NCBI GenBank assembly: GCA_020848035.1
Contig: JADLAX010000014.1
Coordinates: 1-64,000 of the forward strand
Length of the DNA: 64,000 bases
Direction of reading: 5' to 3'
From: Anaerolineae bacterium
Lineage (GTDB): Bacteria; Chloroflexota; Anaerolineae; Promineifilales; Promineifilaceae
The notes under the pieces were generated by a model, which was not told the DNA's origin, searched no databases, and was given only the letters and a program-made list of their open reading frames with translations. The translations under genes were made by a program, and so were the position numbers. Below are positions 37,467 through 45,707 of the stretch, piece after piece. Position 1 is the first letter of the stretch; the number at the start of each line of letters is the position of its first letter.

Positions 37467-37520
37467 TGCGTGAAACGTGAAACGTGAGGATTCAGCAAAT
37501 CACGTTTCACGTTTCACGCA
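37467..37520. repeat. CGTTTCACGTTTCACG-family inverted repeat
   Basis: TGCGTGAAACGTGAAACGTG (37467-37486) is exactly complementary to 37501-37520, a 20-bp stem. Relatives are at 39402-39436 and 55153-55200. Confidence 0.92.
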
Positions 37521-37645
37521 CCAAAAATGGCCTCCCTATCAAAGCCACTTCTTGTCCATTCGTCTCATTCGTCTATTCGTGCCCTTCGTGTTTTATTTCC
37601 CCAACCCGTTACCCAAATCTACCGCTCTGCGCTAAACTTAAACGC

Positions 37646-37741
37646 GGGAGTGATTGTGTCCCGGTGGGCGCCCCAGTCTTCAAAATTGGTGGCCGGCTGC
37701 GCCGAGCAGGCGGCGGTGGGTTCGACTCCCATTCACTCCCG
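37646..37741 (+). tRNA. selC: tRNA-Sec (selenocysteine, anticodon UCA)
   Basis: The 96-nt RNA has an 8-bp acceptor stem GGGAGTGA/TCACTCCC with discriminator G. The anticodon stem CCAGT/ATTGG holds loop CTTCAAA with UCA. It has a long extra arm (GCCGGCTGC pairing with GCAGGCGGC, one mismatch) and T-loop TTCGACT. The long acceptor stem, extra arm and UCA anticodon together are diagnostic. GCC follows the stem, so CCA is not fully encoded. No selA, selB or selD and no clear selenoprotein gene lie in this window. Confidence 0.92.
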
Positions 37742-37745
37742 CCTA

Positions 37746-37802
37746 AGATTGGAGATTAGAGAATGGAGATTGGGCAATCTCTAATCTCCGATCTCCAAAC
37801 TC
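37746..37802. repeat. AGATTGGAGATT-family inverted repeat
   Basis: AGATTGGAGATTAGAG is followed by CAATCTCTAATCTCCGATCTCC. It sits directly downstream of tRNA-Sec and may act as its terminator. A coding-region relative is at 33331-33405. Confidence 0.85.
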
Positions 37803-37825
37803 TTTTTTGCGAGTAAAATCCCCGC

Positions 37826-38545
37826 ATGCTCTCACTCGACAGGCAAAATGAATGGCGCGAACGGTACCGGGCAGCCCATCCCGGCTGGCAGCCAGCCACG
37901 GAGCGGTACGCCGACCTGGTGCGGCAGCAGCTGACGCCGCCGGCACGCGTGCTGGATATTGGCTGCGGGCGCGGTGGGCTGGTGGAGCAGTTGGGGCATC
38001 CGCTGGCACAGGTGGTGGGTGTAGACCCAGACTGGCTTTCGTTGCACGAGCACCGGCTGGCGCTGCCCCGCGTGGCGGCCTTCAGCGATGACTTGCCGTT
38101 TGCCCCAGAGACGTTTGACGTGGCTTTTGCCAGCTGGGTATTGGAGCATCTGGCACGGCCGTTTCTCACCTTCCAGGCCATCGCCCGCGTCCTCAAACCG
38201 GGCGGCACGTTTGTGTTTATCACGCCCAACGGCCGTCATCCGCTGGCATTGCTGAACAAAACGTTGGGTCGATTGGGTACCTGGCAGGGCAAGTTGGTGG
38301 CGGGGCTGTACGGCCGTTCCGCCGACGACACCTTTGCCACCCATTACCGGGCCAACAGCCAGCCCGACCTGGCCCAGCTGGCCGCGCAAACCGGGCTGCA
38401 CCTGGCCGCCCTGCACACCGTGGCCGATCCCACCTACCTGGCCTTCAACCCGCTGCTGTTTACCCTGATGAGCCGCATTGAGGATGCGTTGCCGGAGGGT
38501 AGGAAGATTCACCTGGTGGGAGTGTTAGTCAAAAGTGAAAAGTAA
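37826..38545 (+). CDS. Class I SAM-dependent methyltransferase (Methyltransf_11 type)
   Basis: The SAM-binding motif I is VLDIGCGRGGLVEQL (residues about 41-55). Acidic motif II follows as VGVDPDW, motif IV as FDVAFASWVLEHL and the post-motif strand as VLKPGGTFVFITPNGRHPL. The 239-residue length fits small-molecule or lipid methyltransferases with a UbiE/COQ5-like core. No acceptor can be named. It begins 85 bp after tRNA-Sec and is probably transcribed separately. Confidence 0.88.
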   Translation: MLSLDRQNEWRERYRAAHPGWQPATERYADLVRQQLTPPARVLDIGCGRGGLVEQLGHPLAQVVGVDPDWLSLHEHRLALPRVAAFSDDLPFAPETFDVAFASWVLEHLARPFLTFQAIARVLKPGGTFVFITPNGRHPLALLNKTLGRLGTWQGKLVAGLYGRSADDTFATHYRANSQPDLAQLAAQTGLHLAALHTVADPTYLAFNPLLFTLMSRIEDALPEGRKIHLVGVLVKSEK

Positions 38546-38591
38546 AAAGTGATAAGTGATAAGTGGACTTTTCACTTTTTACTTTTCACTT
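38533..38591. repeat. AGTGAAAAGTAAAAAGT-family inverted repeat
   Basis: AAGTGAAAAGTAAAAAGTG (38533-38551) is exactly complementary to 38573-38591, a 19-bp stem. It separates two plus-strand genes and overlaps the end of the methyltransferase gene. Confidence 0.92.
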
Positions 38592-38618
38592 CTTCCCCTT
38601 CCCCCGTAAAATAGCCGC

Positions 38619-39353
38619 ATGGAAAACCTATCCGCCACCCAACAACTGTATTACCGATATATCGGCCGTTTATATGCGTTTGCCTATTTCAGCCAGCGGC
38701 GCACCTTTTTAGGGGCGACCCAGAGCGGCTGGCTGCGCTTTTTCACGCTGGCGCTGCTGGTTGCCTCTTTGATTTTGCGCTGGAGCTGGCCGGTGATCCT
38801 TCTGGCTTTTTTGCTGTGGCTCTACGTGGGTTTTATCTACCGGCGGGCCAAAAAAGCGGGGTATAACAAGTTTGTGGTGGATGAAACGGCCGTACCGCCC
38901 CCTACCCCCACCGCCACCCTCGAACTCAACGAAAAGATACAGGTGCGCGCCACTGGCCGCTACGCCGTCACCGACAAGTCGGAGACGCTGCTGCTGATCA
39001 AACCGGCGCACTACTGGCACGTGCCCCTGGGCGATCACATCGTCATGGTGGAGCATCGCCCGAAGCAGTTTCTGTACCAGTTTTTCAACGCTAAAACGCT
39101 GCAAAAAGTGGAGTCTGGCTGGATTTTGTTTGGCAAAACGCCGCTCAGCACATTGGCCATCACATTTTTAGAAAATTGGGGACCGGCGCACAATAACAAC
39201 GCCCTGATGTACTACGTTGGGGGTGGGGCCGCAGACGACCTCAGCCGCCTCAAACCTCGCACAATTTACTTCTCTTTTGACGATCCTGACACCCAAAACA
39301 AGGTGTGGGCCACCCTGATCAAAGATGCCCGCGACGTGCGGGCATCTTTATAG
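38619..39353 (+). CDS. Unknown two-helix membrane protein
   Basis: I do not recognise a family. The 244 residues begin with a soluble aromatic stretch (QQLYYRYIGRLYAFAYFSQ), then two adjacent membrane helices (RFFTLALLVASLILRW and WPVILLAFLLWLYVGFIY). A cytoplasmic domain of about 160 residues follows, with strands such as SETLLLIKPAHYWHVPLGDH. The C-terminal part resembles a PH-like beta fold only in general appearance. The ATG at 38619 has no strong ribosome site. It ends just before a nested pair of hairpin repeats. Confidence 0.7.
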   Translation: MENLSATQQLYYRYIGRLYAFAYFSQRRTFLGATQSGWLRFFTLALLVASLILRWSWPVILLAFLLWLYVGFIYRRAKKAGYNKFVVDETAVPPPTPTATLELNEKIQVRATGRYAVTDKSETLLLIKPAHYWHVPLGDHIVMVEHRPKQFLYQFFNAKTLQKVESGWILFGKTPLSTLAITFLENWGPAHNNNALMYYVGGGAADDLSRLKPRTIYFSFDDPDTQNKVWATLIKDARDVRASL

Positions 39354-39369
39354 CTTAATCCACGGATTG

Positions 39370-39494
39370 CACAGATTTCGCAGATGGCGGTTTGCATGAA
39401 ACGTGAAACGTGACTGGAGAGGCATCACGTTTCACGCCAGACTCCACGAAAGCCCAAAGACCTACAAAAACCGGTGTGATCTGCGAAATCTGTG
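39370..39494. repeat. Nested repeats: CGTTTCACG hairpin inside a CAGATTTCGCAGAT hairpin
   Basis: Outer arms CACAGATTTCGCAGAT (39370-39385) and ATCTGCGAAATCTGTG (39479-39494) match perfectly. Between them lie inner arms CGTGAAACGTGA (39402-39413) and TCACGTTTCACG (39425-39436). The inner family appears alone at 37467 and 55153, and the outer alone at 1392, 21336 and 56142. Confidence 0.9.
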
Positions 39495-39500
39495 GCTGTT

Positions 39501-40295
39501 CTAACCCTGGAACAAGTCGGTGACGGTACGGCCGAGTATCGACCCCTCGCCCGACGACTTGCCGCCACCACCGGTCGGTTTGGCGTTTTGCAGGATCCGG
39601 TCAGCCAGGCGGCTGAACGGCAGGGATTGCAGCCAGATGCGCCCGGTGCCTTGCAGCGTGGCCAGGAACAGCCCTTCTCCACCAAAAATCATCGACTTCA
39701 GGTTGCCCGCACGCTGGATGTCGTAGCTGATGGAGGATTCAAAGGCGACGATACAGCCCGTGTCGACCATGATCTTTTCGCCGTTGAGCCGCTTTTCGAC
39801 GATGGTGCCGCCCGCATGGATGAAGACGTTGCCATCACCCCGCAGCCGCTGCAAAATGAACCCCTCGCCGCCAAACAGGCCCGCGCCCAGCTTTTTGTTA
39901 AAGGCAATGCTCACCTCGGTGCCGAGCGCGGCGCAGAGGAAGGAATCTTTCTGGCAGATCAGCTCACCGCGCGCCTCGTCCAGGTCGATGGCGATGATTT
40001 TGCCGGGGTACGGTGCGCCAAAGGCGACGTGCTTTTTGCCCTGGCCGCTGTTGGAAAAGTGGGTCATGAAGATCGATTCGCCAGTGAAGGCGCGTTTGGC
40101 CACGCTGCCCAATGCGCCCAAAAAGCCTTGATCGGGCTTGGAACCATCGCCCATTTTGGTTTCAAAGGTGATGCCGTCTTCCATGTACATCATCGCGCCG
40201 GCTTCAGCAATGACGGTTTCGCTGGGGTCTAGCTCAATTTCCACAAACTGCAAATCGTCGCCATAAACTTGATAATCTACTTCGTGACTTTTCAT
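39501..40295 (-). CDS. AIM24/TIGR00266 family protein
   Basis: The 264-residue protein is a glycine-rich double-psi/TRAP-like beta fold. Recognisable blocks are [30 protein letters not shown]-like [21 protein letters not shown] and the C-terminal [21 protein letters not shown] (each a strand of the family). The name comes from yeast AIM24; bacterial members have no settled function. The ATG at 40295 has AAGGAG at 8 bases; the frame opens at 40352 in repeat DNA. A Gly/Lys-rich tail follows the fold. Confidence 0.88.
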   Translation of the reverse strand: MKSHEVDYQVYGDDLQFVEIELDPSETVIAEAGAMMYMEDGITFETKMGDGSKPDQGFLGALGSVAKRAFTGESIFMTHFSNSGQGKKHVAFGAPYPGKIIAIDLDEARGELICQKDSFLCAALGTEVSIAFNKKLGAGLFGGEGFILQRLRGDGNVFIHAGGTIVEKRLNGEKIMVDTGCIVAFESSISYDIQRAGNLKSMIFGGEGLFLATLQGTGRIWLQSLPFSRLADRILQNAKPTGGGGKSSGEGSILGRTVTDLFQG

Positions 40296-40321
40296 TGGGA
40301 ATGCTCCTTTTGGGTGAAAAA

Positions 40322-40380
40322 CGAGTGATAAGTGAAAAGTGGCTCTATTCACTTTTTACTTTTTACTTTTCACTTTTTAC
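40322..40380. repeat. AGTGAAAAGT-family inverted repeat
   Basis: AGTGATAAGTGAAAAGTGG is followed by CACTTTTTACTTTTTACTTT. It lies upstream of the AIM24-like gene. Confidence 0.85.
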
Positions 40381-40490
40381 TGGGTGACCTGTACGCAACG
40401 GCCGTTTCTACCGTTGCACCCCTATCATACCATGCCGGGCGCATTGCGGCGGGCTGGTGGAAAAAATATTTGGTACCGGGGGGGCATTCT

Positions 40491-40620
40491 GGGCGAGGCG
40501 ACGCGGCCGGGCCTGGACTGTTTTGCCAGGGTTGGGGGTGGGTTGGGGCGTGGGCGAGGCGACGCGGCCGGGCTTGGACTGTTTTGCCAGGGTTGGGGGC
40601 GCGTCGCCTCGCCCCTACGG
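40491..40620. repeat. 61-bp tandem repeat array A with inverted ends
   Basis: Units start at 40491 and 40552 (GGGCGAGGCGACGCGGCC), a 61-bp period containing GGACTGTTTTGCCAGGGTTG. The array closes with GCGTCGCCTCGCCC, the exact complement of its opening 14 bases. The same unit is at 42028-42205. No gene lies here. Confidence 0.93.
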
Positions 40621-40648
40621 GGCGGGGAATTTCGGGCGGGTTGGGGGG

Positions 40649-41593
40649 TTACGCCGATACTTTCAGCACAATCTTGCCGCGCACGTGGCGGCCTTCGCCC
40701 AGGGCGTGTGCTTGCTGAACGTCGGCCAGGGGCAGCACGGAGGAGACCACCGGCCTGAGGTCGCCACTTTCGACCAGGGCGGCCAGGATACGCAGCGCCT
40801 CACCTGCAGGCGGAACGGCCGTTACAAATGCCTGGCGTATGTTGTGGGCAGCGGCCGTTTCCGCCGAGGGTGGCTGGACAACCGAAACCAGCATCCCGCC
40901 TGGCTTCAATACGCCCCACGACCGCGCCTGCGTGTCGCCGCCCACCGTATCCAGCACCAGGTCTACGTCCTGCACCACCGTTTCAAACGGCGTGGCGTTG
41001 TAATCAATCGCCTTGTCCACCCCCAGCTCGCGCAGGAAATCCAGGTTGTGCGCCGACGCGGTGCCAATTACCACAGCGCCGCGCCATTTGGCCAGCTGCA
41101 CCGCCAGGGAGCCAACACCGCCAGCCGCGCCGTGAATCAGCACCGCCTGCCCGGCGGTCAGGCCACCTGCTTCCATAAGCGCACTCCAGGCGGTAAAACC
41201 AACGTGGGGCAGCGCCGCCGCCTGCAAATGGTCGAGGGAAGCGGGTTTGTGGGCCACTTCGGAAGCCGGGAGGGCGATGTATTCGGCGTACGCGCCATTT
41301 TTGGCCGGATCGGCCCGGGCGAAAACGGCATCACCGGGGGCAAATTCCGTAACACCTTCCCCCACGGCCGCCACGATGCCAGACACATCCAGCCCCAGGG
41401 TGACGGGGAAGGTGAAGGCATACCAGCCCGCCAGGTAACCAGCCCGCGCGGCGTAGTCAAATGGATTGGCGGTGGTGGCCATCACCTGAATGAGGAGTTC
41501 GCCCGCTGCGGCCGTGGGCTGCGGGGCATCTTCGTAGGACAAAACAGCGGCATCGCCATAGTTATGAATCCGAACTGCTTTCATCGCTGACAT
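40649..41593 (-). CDS. Zinc-independent quinone/NADPH oxidoreductase (MDR superfamily)
   Basis: The 314-residue enzyme has the MDR GroES-like N-terminus (FPVTLGLDVSGIVAAVGEGV) and a Rossmann domain with the NADPH loop VLIHGAAGGVGSLAVQLAKW. It lacks the catalytic and structural zinc cysteines, so it belongs with quinone oxidoreductases. The start is the ATG at 41593 or 41584; both have weak ribosome sites. It is isolated between two copies of the 61-bp repeat array. Confidence 0.92.
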   Translation of the reverse strand: MSAMKAVRIHNYGDAAVLSYEDAPQPTAAAGELLIQVMATTANPFDYAARAGYLAGWYAFTFPVTLGLDVSGIVAAVGEGVTEFAPGDAVFARADPAKNGAYAEYIALPASEVAHKPASLDHLQAAALPHVGFTAWSALMEAGGLTAGQAVLIHGAAGGVGSLAVQLAKWRGAVVIGTASAHNLDFLRELGVDKAIDYNATPFETVVQDVDLVLDTVGGDTQARSWGVLKPGGMLVSVVQPPSAETAAAHNIRQAFVTAVPPAGEALRILAALVESGDLRPVVSSVLPLADVQQAHALGEGRHVRGKIVLKVSA

Positions 41594-42027
41594 GTGGAAA
41601 GTTCCTTATGGGTTATTGCCTGTGCTGGTTTAGGGGGTGGGAAACGGCCGTAACCGCCCACGCCGGGCCAAACCTGAAAGGCTCACAGTTTCTGAGAGAC
41701 GATTTTGGGACTTTTTGTGCAGCGTAGGTTGTGGTTACGCTGCACCTATACCCAACAGCAAGGAGGAACGTTGGGTTTGGGTGGTTGTGCGGCCGTATTC
41801 GAATACATCGGCAGGGTAACACCCGTGCGTGACACCAGCGTGACAGAATCATCCGCCCCCCTTGCCCAACAACCAACCCTCGTCGTTGGGCGCAAGGCCA
41901 TCCCCCGCCTGCCTCGCCCAAAACGGCCGTTAATGAAAACAGGGCGAGACGGCGCGGAGACAAGGCCGCCTGTTTAACCCCCAACCATGCCGCGCCATCC
42001 CGCCCCTACGTCATGTTTCGAATTACT
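41594..42027. repeat. Gene-free repeat-rich region related to the MITE at 3140
   Basis: No gene is supported here. The part from about 41850 to 42018 shares, in inverse orientation, the core of the 3140-3331 element (CAGGGCGAGACGGCGCGGAG and a TTCGAATT end). A GTATTCGAATAC palindrome is at 41796-41807. The frame at 41613-41984 lies inside this repeat. Confidence 0.6.
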
Positions 42028-42205
42028 GGGCTGGGCTTGGACTGTTTTGCCAGGGTTGGGGGTGGGTTGGGGCGTGGGCGAGGCGACGCGGCTGGGCTTG
42101 GACTGTTTTGCCAGGGTTGGGGGTGGGTTGGGGCGTGGGCGAGGCGACGCGGCTGGGCTTGGACTGTTTTGCCAGGGTTGGGGGCGCGTCGCCTCGCCCC
42201 TACGG
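42028..42205. repeat. 61-bp tandem repeat array B with inverted ends
   Basis: A partial unit is followed by units starting at 42076 and 42137, again 61 bp apart and ending in GCGTCGCCTCGCCC. It runs into the last codons of the type IIG gene and supplies its TAG stop at 42200-42202. Confidence 0.93.
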
Positions 42206-45200
42206 GGCGGTTTGGTCGAAAATTTGTAACAGGGTGGCTTTTTTGGCGTTGCCTTCCGGGGTGGGCGGGAAAACCAGGGGGAAGGTGGCCAGGATGTGGG
42301 CCAATTCGTCGCGGGTGAGGCCGTAGAGGTGGGCGACGAGGGCGTCTAGTTCGTCGCGGAGGTGCTGGCGGGTGGCGGGGTCGGTGGCGGCGTGGCTGGG
42401 GGACCAGGGGGTGCCCATGACAGCTTGCCACAGCGGGGCAAAGGCGGGGCTGGTGCAGCTAAGCCGCGCCGCACGGGGCACGATGGCGTCAAAAACCGGA
42501 TGCCCCGCCGTCAGTCGCGGAATTGGCAAAGCCTTCATGATGAAGAGTGTGACATGAAAATTCACTTTGAACCGTGCCACCCAATCTATGCACAAACTGT
42601 TAACCATTGCGACATAGTAAAGCAGCGTGGCAAAATCTGGCGCAACACCCACCCACAAAGTGTGGCCTGAAAAAGTATTTGGTGGAAGAACTGTCGCTAA
42701 ACAAGTTCGCTCATTAACTGCCCCAGATACTTCCCGAAATGCAAAACGATACGATTTGTACCAATCTGCCGCTTTGCTATTCGCCAGCTTCTGTTTTCCC
42801 AAATCTTCATCAATCCAAAAGCGGGGCTCTGCAAAATGTGGGTTGAATTGATGAATCATTTTTCCCTCGTAGAGAGGTAAACCAACAGCATCTTGATTAA
42901 ACAAATCGCTGTTATTCGCCATGTCGAACTCACGAGCGAAATCGAGACTCCACAAATCGCCGTTTTCGTCTCCTAAAAGTGGCCAATCGCCGTAAATCTT
43001 TTCCGAAACTTTGTATTGACGAGTTGTTTCAAACTCCATCAAAACCAGACTATCGGGGCTGAATTTTTCCAGTGAATCTTTGCGAACGTAAATCAAGTTA
43101 TTGGGGTCATCCAAAAAATCAATTAGCTGGTCAGGAGCAATGGCAACACGCGGGTTAATTCGGAAAGTGGCCCAAAACCCATCACTTTGTATACCTTTCT
43201 GGGCTCCCAATAGCGCAAATTTGAAGGCGTGATGCACACCAGAAAAGAACCATTTTTCATTACTCAAGCTGTAAAGGTAATCAATTTTCCCTTCGTTCAA
43301 GAGCATCTCACGGAGTTCTTTTGTACCCAAATCAGAGTAAATTCCCGCTGGAACAACAAACCCTAGCCGCCCGCCATCTTTTAGCAGGTCGTAGCCGCGC
43401 TCCAGGAATAGTTTGTGGGTGGCGGTGTCGCCGCGCCCCTGGCGGGTGTAGTCCGGGGCGGCTTTGTAGTAAGCGGCGGCGGCTTCAATGCGGGCTTTTT
43501 GCGCTTCCCAGCCTTCGGCCAGCGCCGGGTCGCCAGCGGCCAGGGCGGCAATGCGGGCTTCGGCCTTCTGCCGGGTCAGCTTGCTCTCGATGTCGGGGTC
43601 GAACTGGGCGTAATATTCGCGCAGGTCGGGCTTCACAATCTCCCACGGCGGATTGCCCAGCACCACGTCAAAACCACCCCCATTTTCAAAAACTTCGGGG
43701 AATTCAACGGCCCAGTTGAAGGGGCGCACGGCTTCGTCCAGCCCACCCGCGCCGTCGGGGAAATGGGCAATCAGGTCGGCGTTGAGGGCGTCGTTGAGCG
43801 GCTGGCTGAGGGCGGCAATTTGCTGTTGCAGGGCGGCGTGGTTTTGGCCGCCGGTGACCACTTCGCGGCGCAGGCGGGCCAGGGCTGAGATGGCTTCGAC
43901 AAGCTCAGCCAACCTGGCATCATTTGGCGGGGCACCGACGAGGCCGTTGCCCACTTTGATGTTCTGGTTGAGGATGAGCGGCAGCCGCTTGTCGCTGCGC
44001 CGCTGGTCGGCCATGGCCCGCATGATCAAATTCACGGTGGCAATTTCGGCCGCTTGCGGGTCCAGGTCCACGCCGTAGAGGTGGTTTTCCAAAATGAAGC
44101 GGGGGTATTGCTGGAGCCGCTCGATTTCGTGGGTGTAGGGGGTGAGCTGGAGCTGCAAATCGAACGGGGTGGTGACGCCGCTGGCGACCAGTTCGTCGTA
44201 ACGGGTCTGGCGTTCGGCCTCCAGGCGGGCCATCTCGCCCCGGTAAAAGTTGGCCAGCAGCTCGTAGGCGTAGATGAGGAAGCCGCCGGAGCCGCAGGCG
44301 GGGTCTATGACGCGCAAATTTTGAATTTCAACGGCCGTTGGGGGCCGCTCTTGCCCGTCGCCCCGTAAAATTTTGCCCAGCGAGTTGTCCACCAGATAGC
44401 GCACGATGACCTGGGGGGTGTAGTAGCTGCCCTGCTTTTTGCGCGTTTCTAAATTGTCGCTGGTCTGGATGGCATTGTCGCGCAGCACCAGGGCTTTGCC
44501 CAAATATTGCTCGTAGGTGTTGCCCATGATGTCGGCGGTCATGGCGCGGTAGCGGGCTTCGTACAGCTTTTCGATGAGGCCGTCGAGCGTTTTGTCGCTA
44601 AAGACGGCCTGGTCGGCCAGCCCGGGGGCAAAGAGGGCGGAGTTGTGGTCCTGGTCGAAGCGGCGGAAGAGCTGCTGCACAAATTGGGTCAGGCTGAAGC
44701 TGTACGGGTTGGTGCGGCGCATCTCGGCCAGGCCCCAGAGGGTGCCGGGCGGCACGATGAGGTGGTCTTCGGCGAAGCGCACCACGACGAGGCGGTCCAG
44801 CACACGCTGCACCACAGCGCGCAGTTCGGGGAGTTGGATACGGCCGTCGTCATCCAGCACCCACCAGTTATCTTTGGGATTGTTGAGGATGTCCTGGGCC
44901 AGCCGTTCGCGCCAGGTGTTGATGAAGTTGAGGTAGTCGGTGTCTACGTCTTCGCGGTGGCGCTGGTTGGAGAGTTGGTCGAGACGGCCGTTGATGATGC
45001 TGTCGTAGGAGAGCTGCCAGAGCTGGTCAAACTCATCCAGGAAGGCGGACGGCTCTTCAAAGGAGAGCACGAGCCAGTCGCGCCGGGCATTAAACAGGCG
45101 CAGCCGCTCAAAATTGGTGAGGATGGCCCAGGTGCCGCCGTTGCTGAAGGCGTAGTTGATCGCCTGCTGCTCCTCGCTGGTGCGGTCCGCAGCCATGCCG

Positions 45201-45532
45201 GGCAGGGAGAGCTGGCCGGGGGTGACGATGCCTTCGAGCCGGTTTTTGGATTGGGCCAGCTTGTCAATGATGCCAAAGCGTTTGGCCTCGACGTAGACGT
45301 TGCCGCCAGCTTCAGGCAGCAGCACCACATCGGGGCGGCCGACCTGGGTGCTGAGTTCGTATTTGCAGCGGTGGGGGTCGTGCATGGGCCAGCCAAGGGC
45401 GCGCAGCAGCGGATCGATAAACTGGTGCAGCACGTTGGCTTCGGTGAGATTCGGCCGTTCGGCTTTGGGAATGGCGTCGTACTGCTTGATGAGCTGTTCA
45501 ATTTGCTGGCGGGCTTGTTGCCTTGAAATCAC
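42200..45532 (-). CDS. Type IIG (Eco57I-like) restriction-modification enzyme
   Basis: The 1110-residue protein combines nuclease, methyltransferase and specificity parts. The N-terminal PD-(D/E)xK motif is GRPDVVLLPEAGGNVYVEAKR (Asp, then ExK). A helical linker follows, then SAM motif I DPACGSGGFLIYAYELL and the adenine-methylase motif LGNPPWEI. A target-recognition region occupies the last third. The start is the GTG at 45532, 5 bases after AGGAGG; the frame reaches 45787 only through repeats. The part at about 42540-43370 is AT-rich and free of ACGGCCGT, unlike the rest, which suggests exchange of the specificity segment. No separate methylase or specificity gene accompanies it. Confidence 0.9.
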   Translation of the reverse strand: MISRQQARQQIEQLIKQYDAIPKAERPNLTEANVLHQFIDPLLRALGWPMHDPHRCKYELSTQVGRPDVVLLPEAGGNVYVEAKRFGIIDKLAQSKNRLEGIVTPGQLSLPGMAADRTSEEQQAINYAFSNGGTWAILTNFERLRLFNARRDWLVLSFEEPSAFLDEFDQLWQLSYDSIINGRLDQLSNQRHREDVDTDYLNFINTWRERLAQDILNNPKDNWWVLDDDGRIQLPELRAVVQRVLDRLVVVRFAEDHLIVPPGTLWGLAEMRRTNPYSFSLTQFVQQLFRRFDQDHNSALFAPGLADQAVFSDKTLDGLIEKLYEARYRAMTADIMGNTYEQYLGKALVLRDNAIQTSDNLETRKKQGSYYTPQVIVRYLVDNSLGKILRGDGQERPPTAVEIQNLRVIDPACGSGGFLIYAYELLANFYRGEMARLEAERQTRYDELVASGVTTPFDLQLQLTPYTHEIERLQQYPRFILENHLYGVDLDPQAAEIATVNLIMRAMADQRRSDKRLPLILNQNIKVGNGLVGAPPNDARLAELVEAISALARLRREVVTGGQNHAALQQQIAALSQPLNDALNADLIAHFPDGAGGLDEAVRPFNWAVEFPEVFENGGGFDVVLGNPPWEIVKPDLREYYAQFDPDIESKLTRQKAEARIAALAAGDPALAEGWEAQKARIEAAAAYYKAAPDYTRQGRGDTATHKLFLERGYDLLKDGGRLGFVVPAGIYSDLGTKELREMLLNEGKIDYLYSLSNEKWFFSGVHHAFKFALLGAQKGIQSDGFWATFRINPRVAIAPDQLIDFLDDPNNLIYVRKDSLEKFSPDSLVLMEFETTRQYKVSEKIYGDWPLLGDENGDLWSLDFAREFDMANNSDLFNQDAVGLPLYEGKMIHQFNPHFAEPRFWIDEDLGKQKLANSKAADWYKSYRFAFREVSGAVNERTCLATVLPPNTFSGHTLWVGVAPDFATLLYYVAMVNSLCIDWVARFKVNFHVTLFIMKALPIPRLTAGHPVFDAIVPRAARLSCTSPAFAPLWQAVMGTPWSPSHAATDPATRQHLRDELDALVAHLYGLTRDELAHILATFPLVFPPTPEGNAKKATLLQIFDQTAP

Positions 45533-45545
45533 TTTTACCTCCTGG

Positions 45546-45587
45546 GGATGAATCCCCAGGCTAGAAATTAACGGATGAATCCCCAGG
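45546..45587. repeat. Direct repeat GGATGAATCCCCAGG
   Basis: Two copies (45546-45560 and 45573-45587) lie 27 bp apart just upstream of the type IIG start. The first forms a small hairpin with CCTGGGGAT. Confidence 0.85.
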
Positions 45588-45639
45588 TTTAAAATTTGTT
45601 TGTGGGTTGGCGAGGGTATTTTATCAACTTTGGGATGTT

Positions 45640-45703
45640 TTTGTAGGGGTTGGTCCCCGTGCCAACCCAAAGGAGGGCAGGCACGGGGGCCTGCCCCTAC
45701 CGG
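45640..45703. repeat. GTAGGGG/CCCCTAC repeat with GGCAGGCACGGGGG core
   Basis: It begins TGTAGGGGTTGGTCCCC and ends GGGGGCCTGCCCCTACC. The right part recurs at 46226-46253, so two copies bracket the gene at 45708-46178. Confidence 0.85.
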
Positions 45704-45707
45704 GGTT

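Noticed and set aside
41613-41984. 123-codon frame on the minus strand
   Set aside because: It lies in DNA homologous to the MITE-like element at 3140 and has no start signal.
40491-42205. Possible CRISPR array from spaced repeats
   Set aside because: The 61-bp units are direct tandem copies without variable spacers, and no cas gene is present.
42200-45532. Idea that this methyltransferase modifies ACGGCCGT
   Set aside because: Type IIG enzymes methylate adenine and recognise asymmetric sites; the palindrome has A only at its edge and its T partner. No sequence link supports it.
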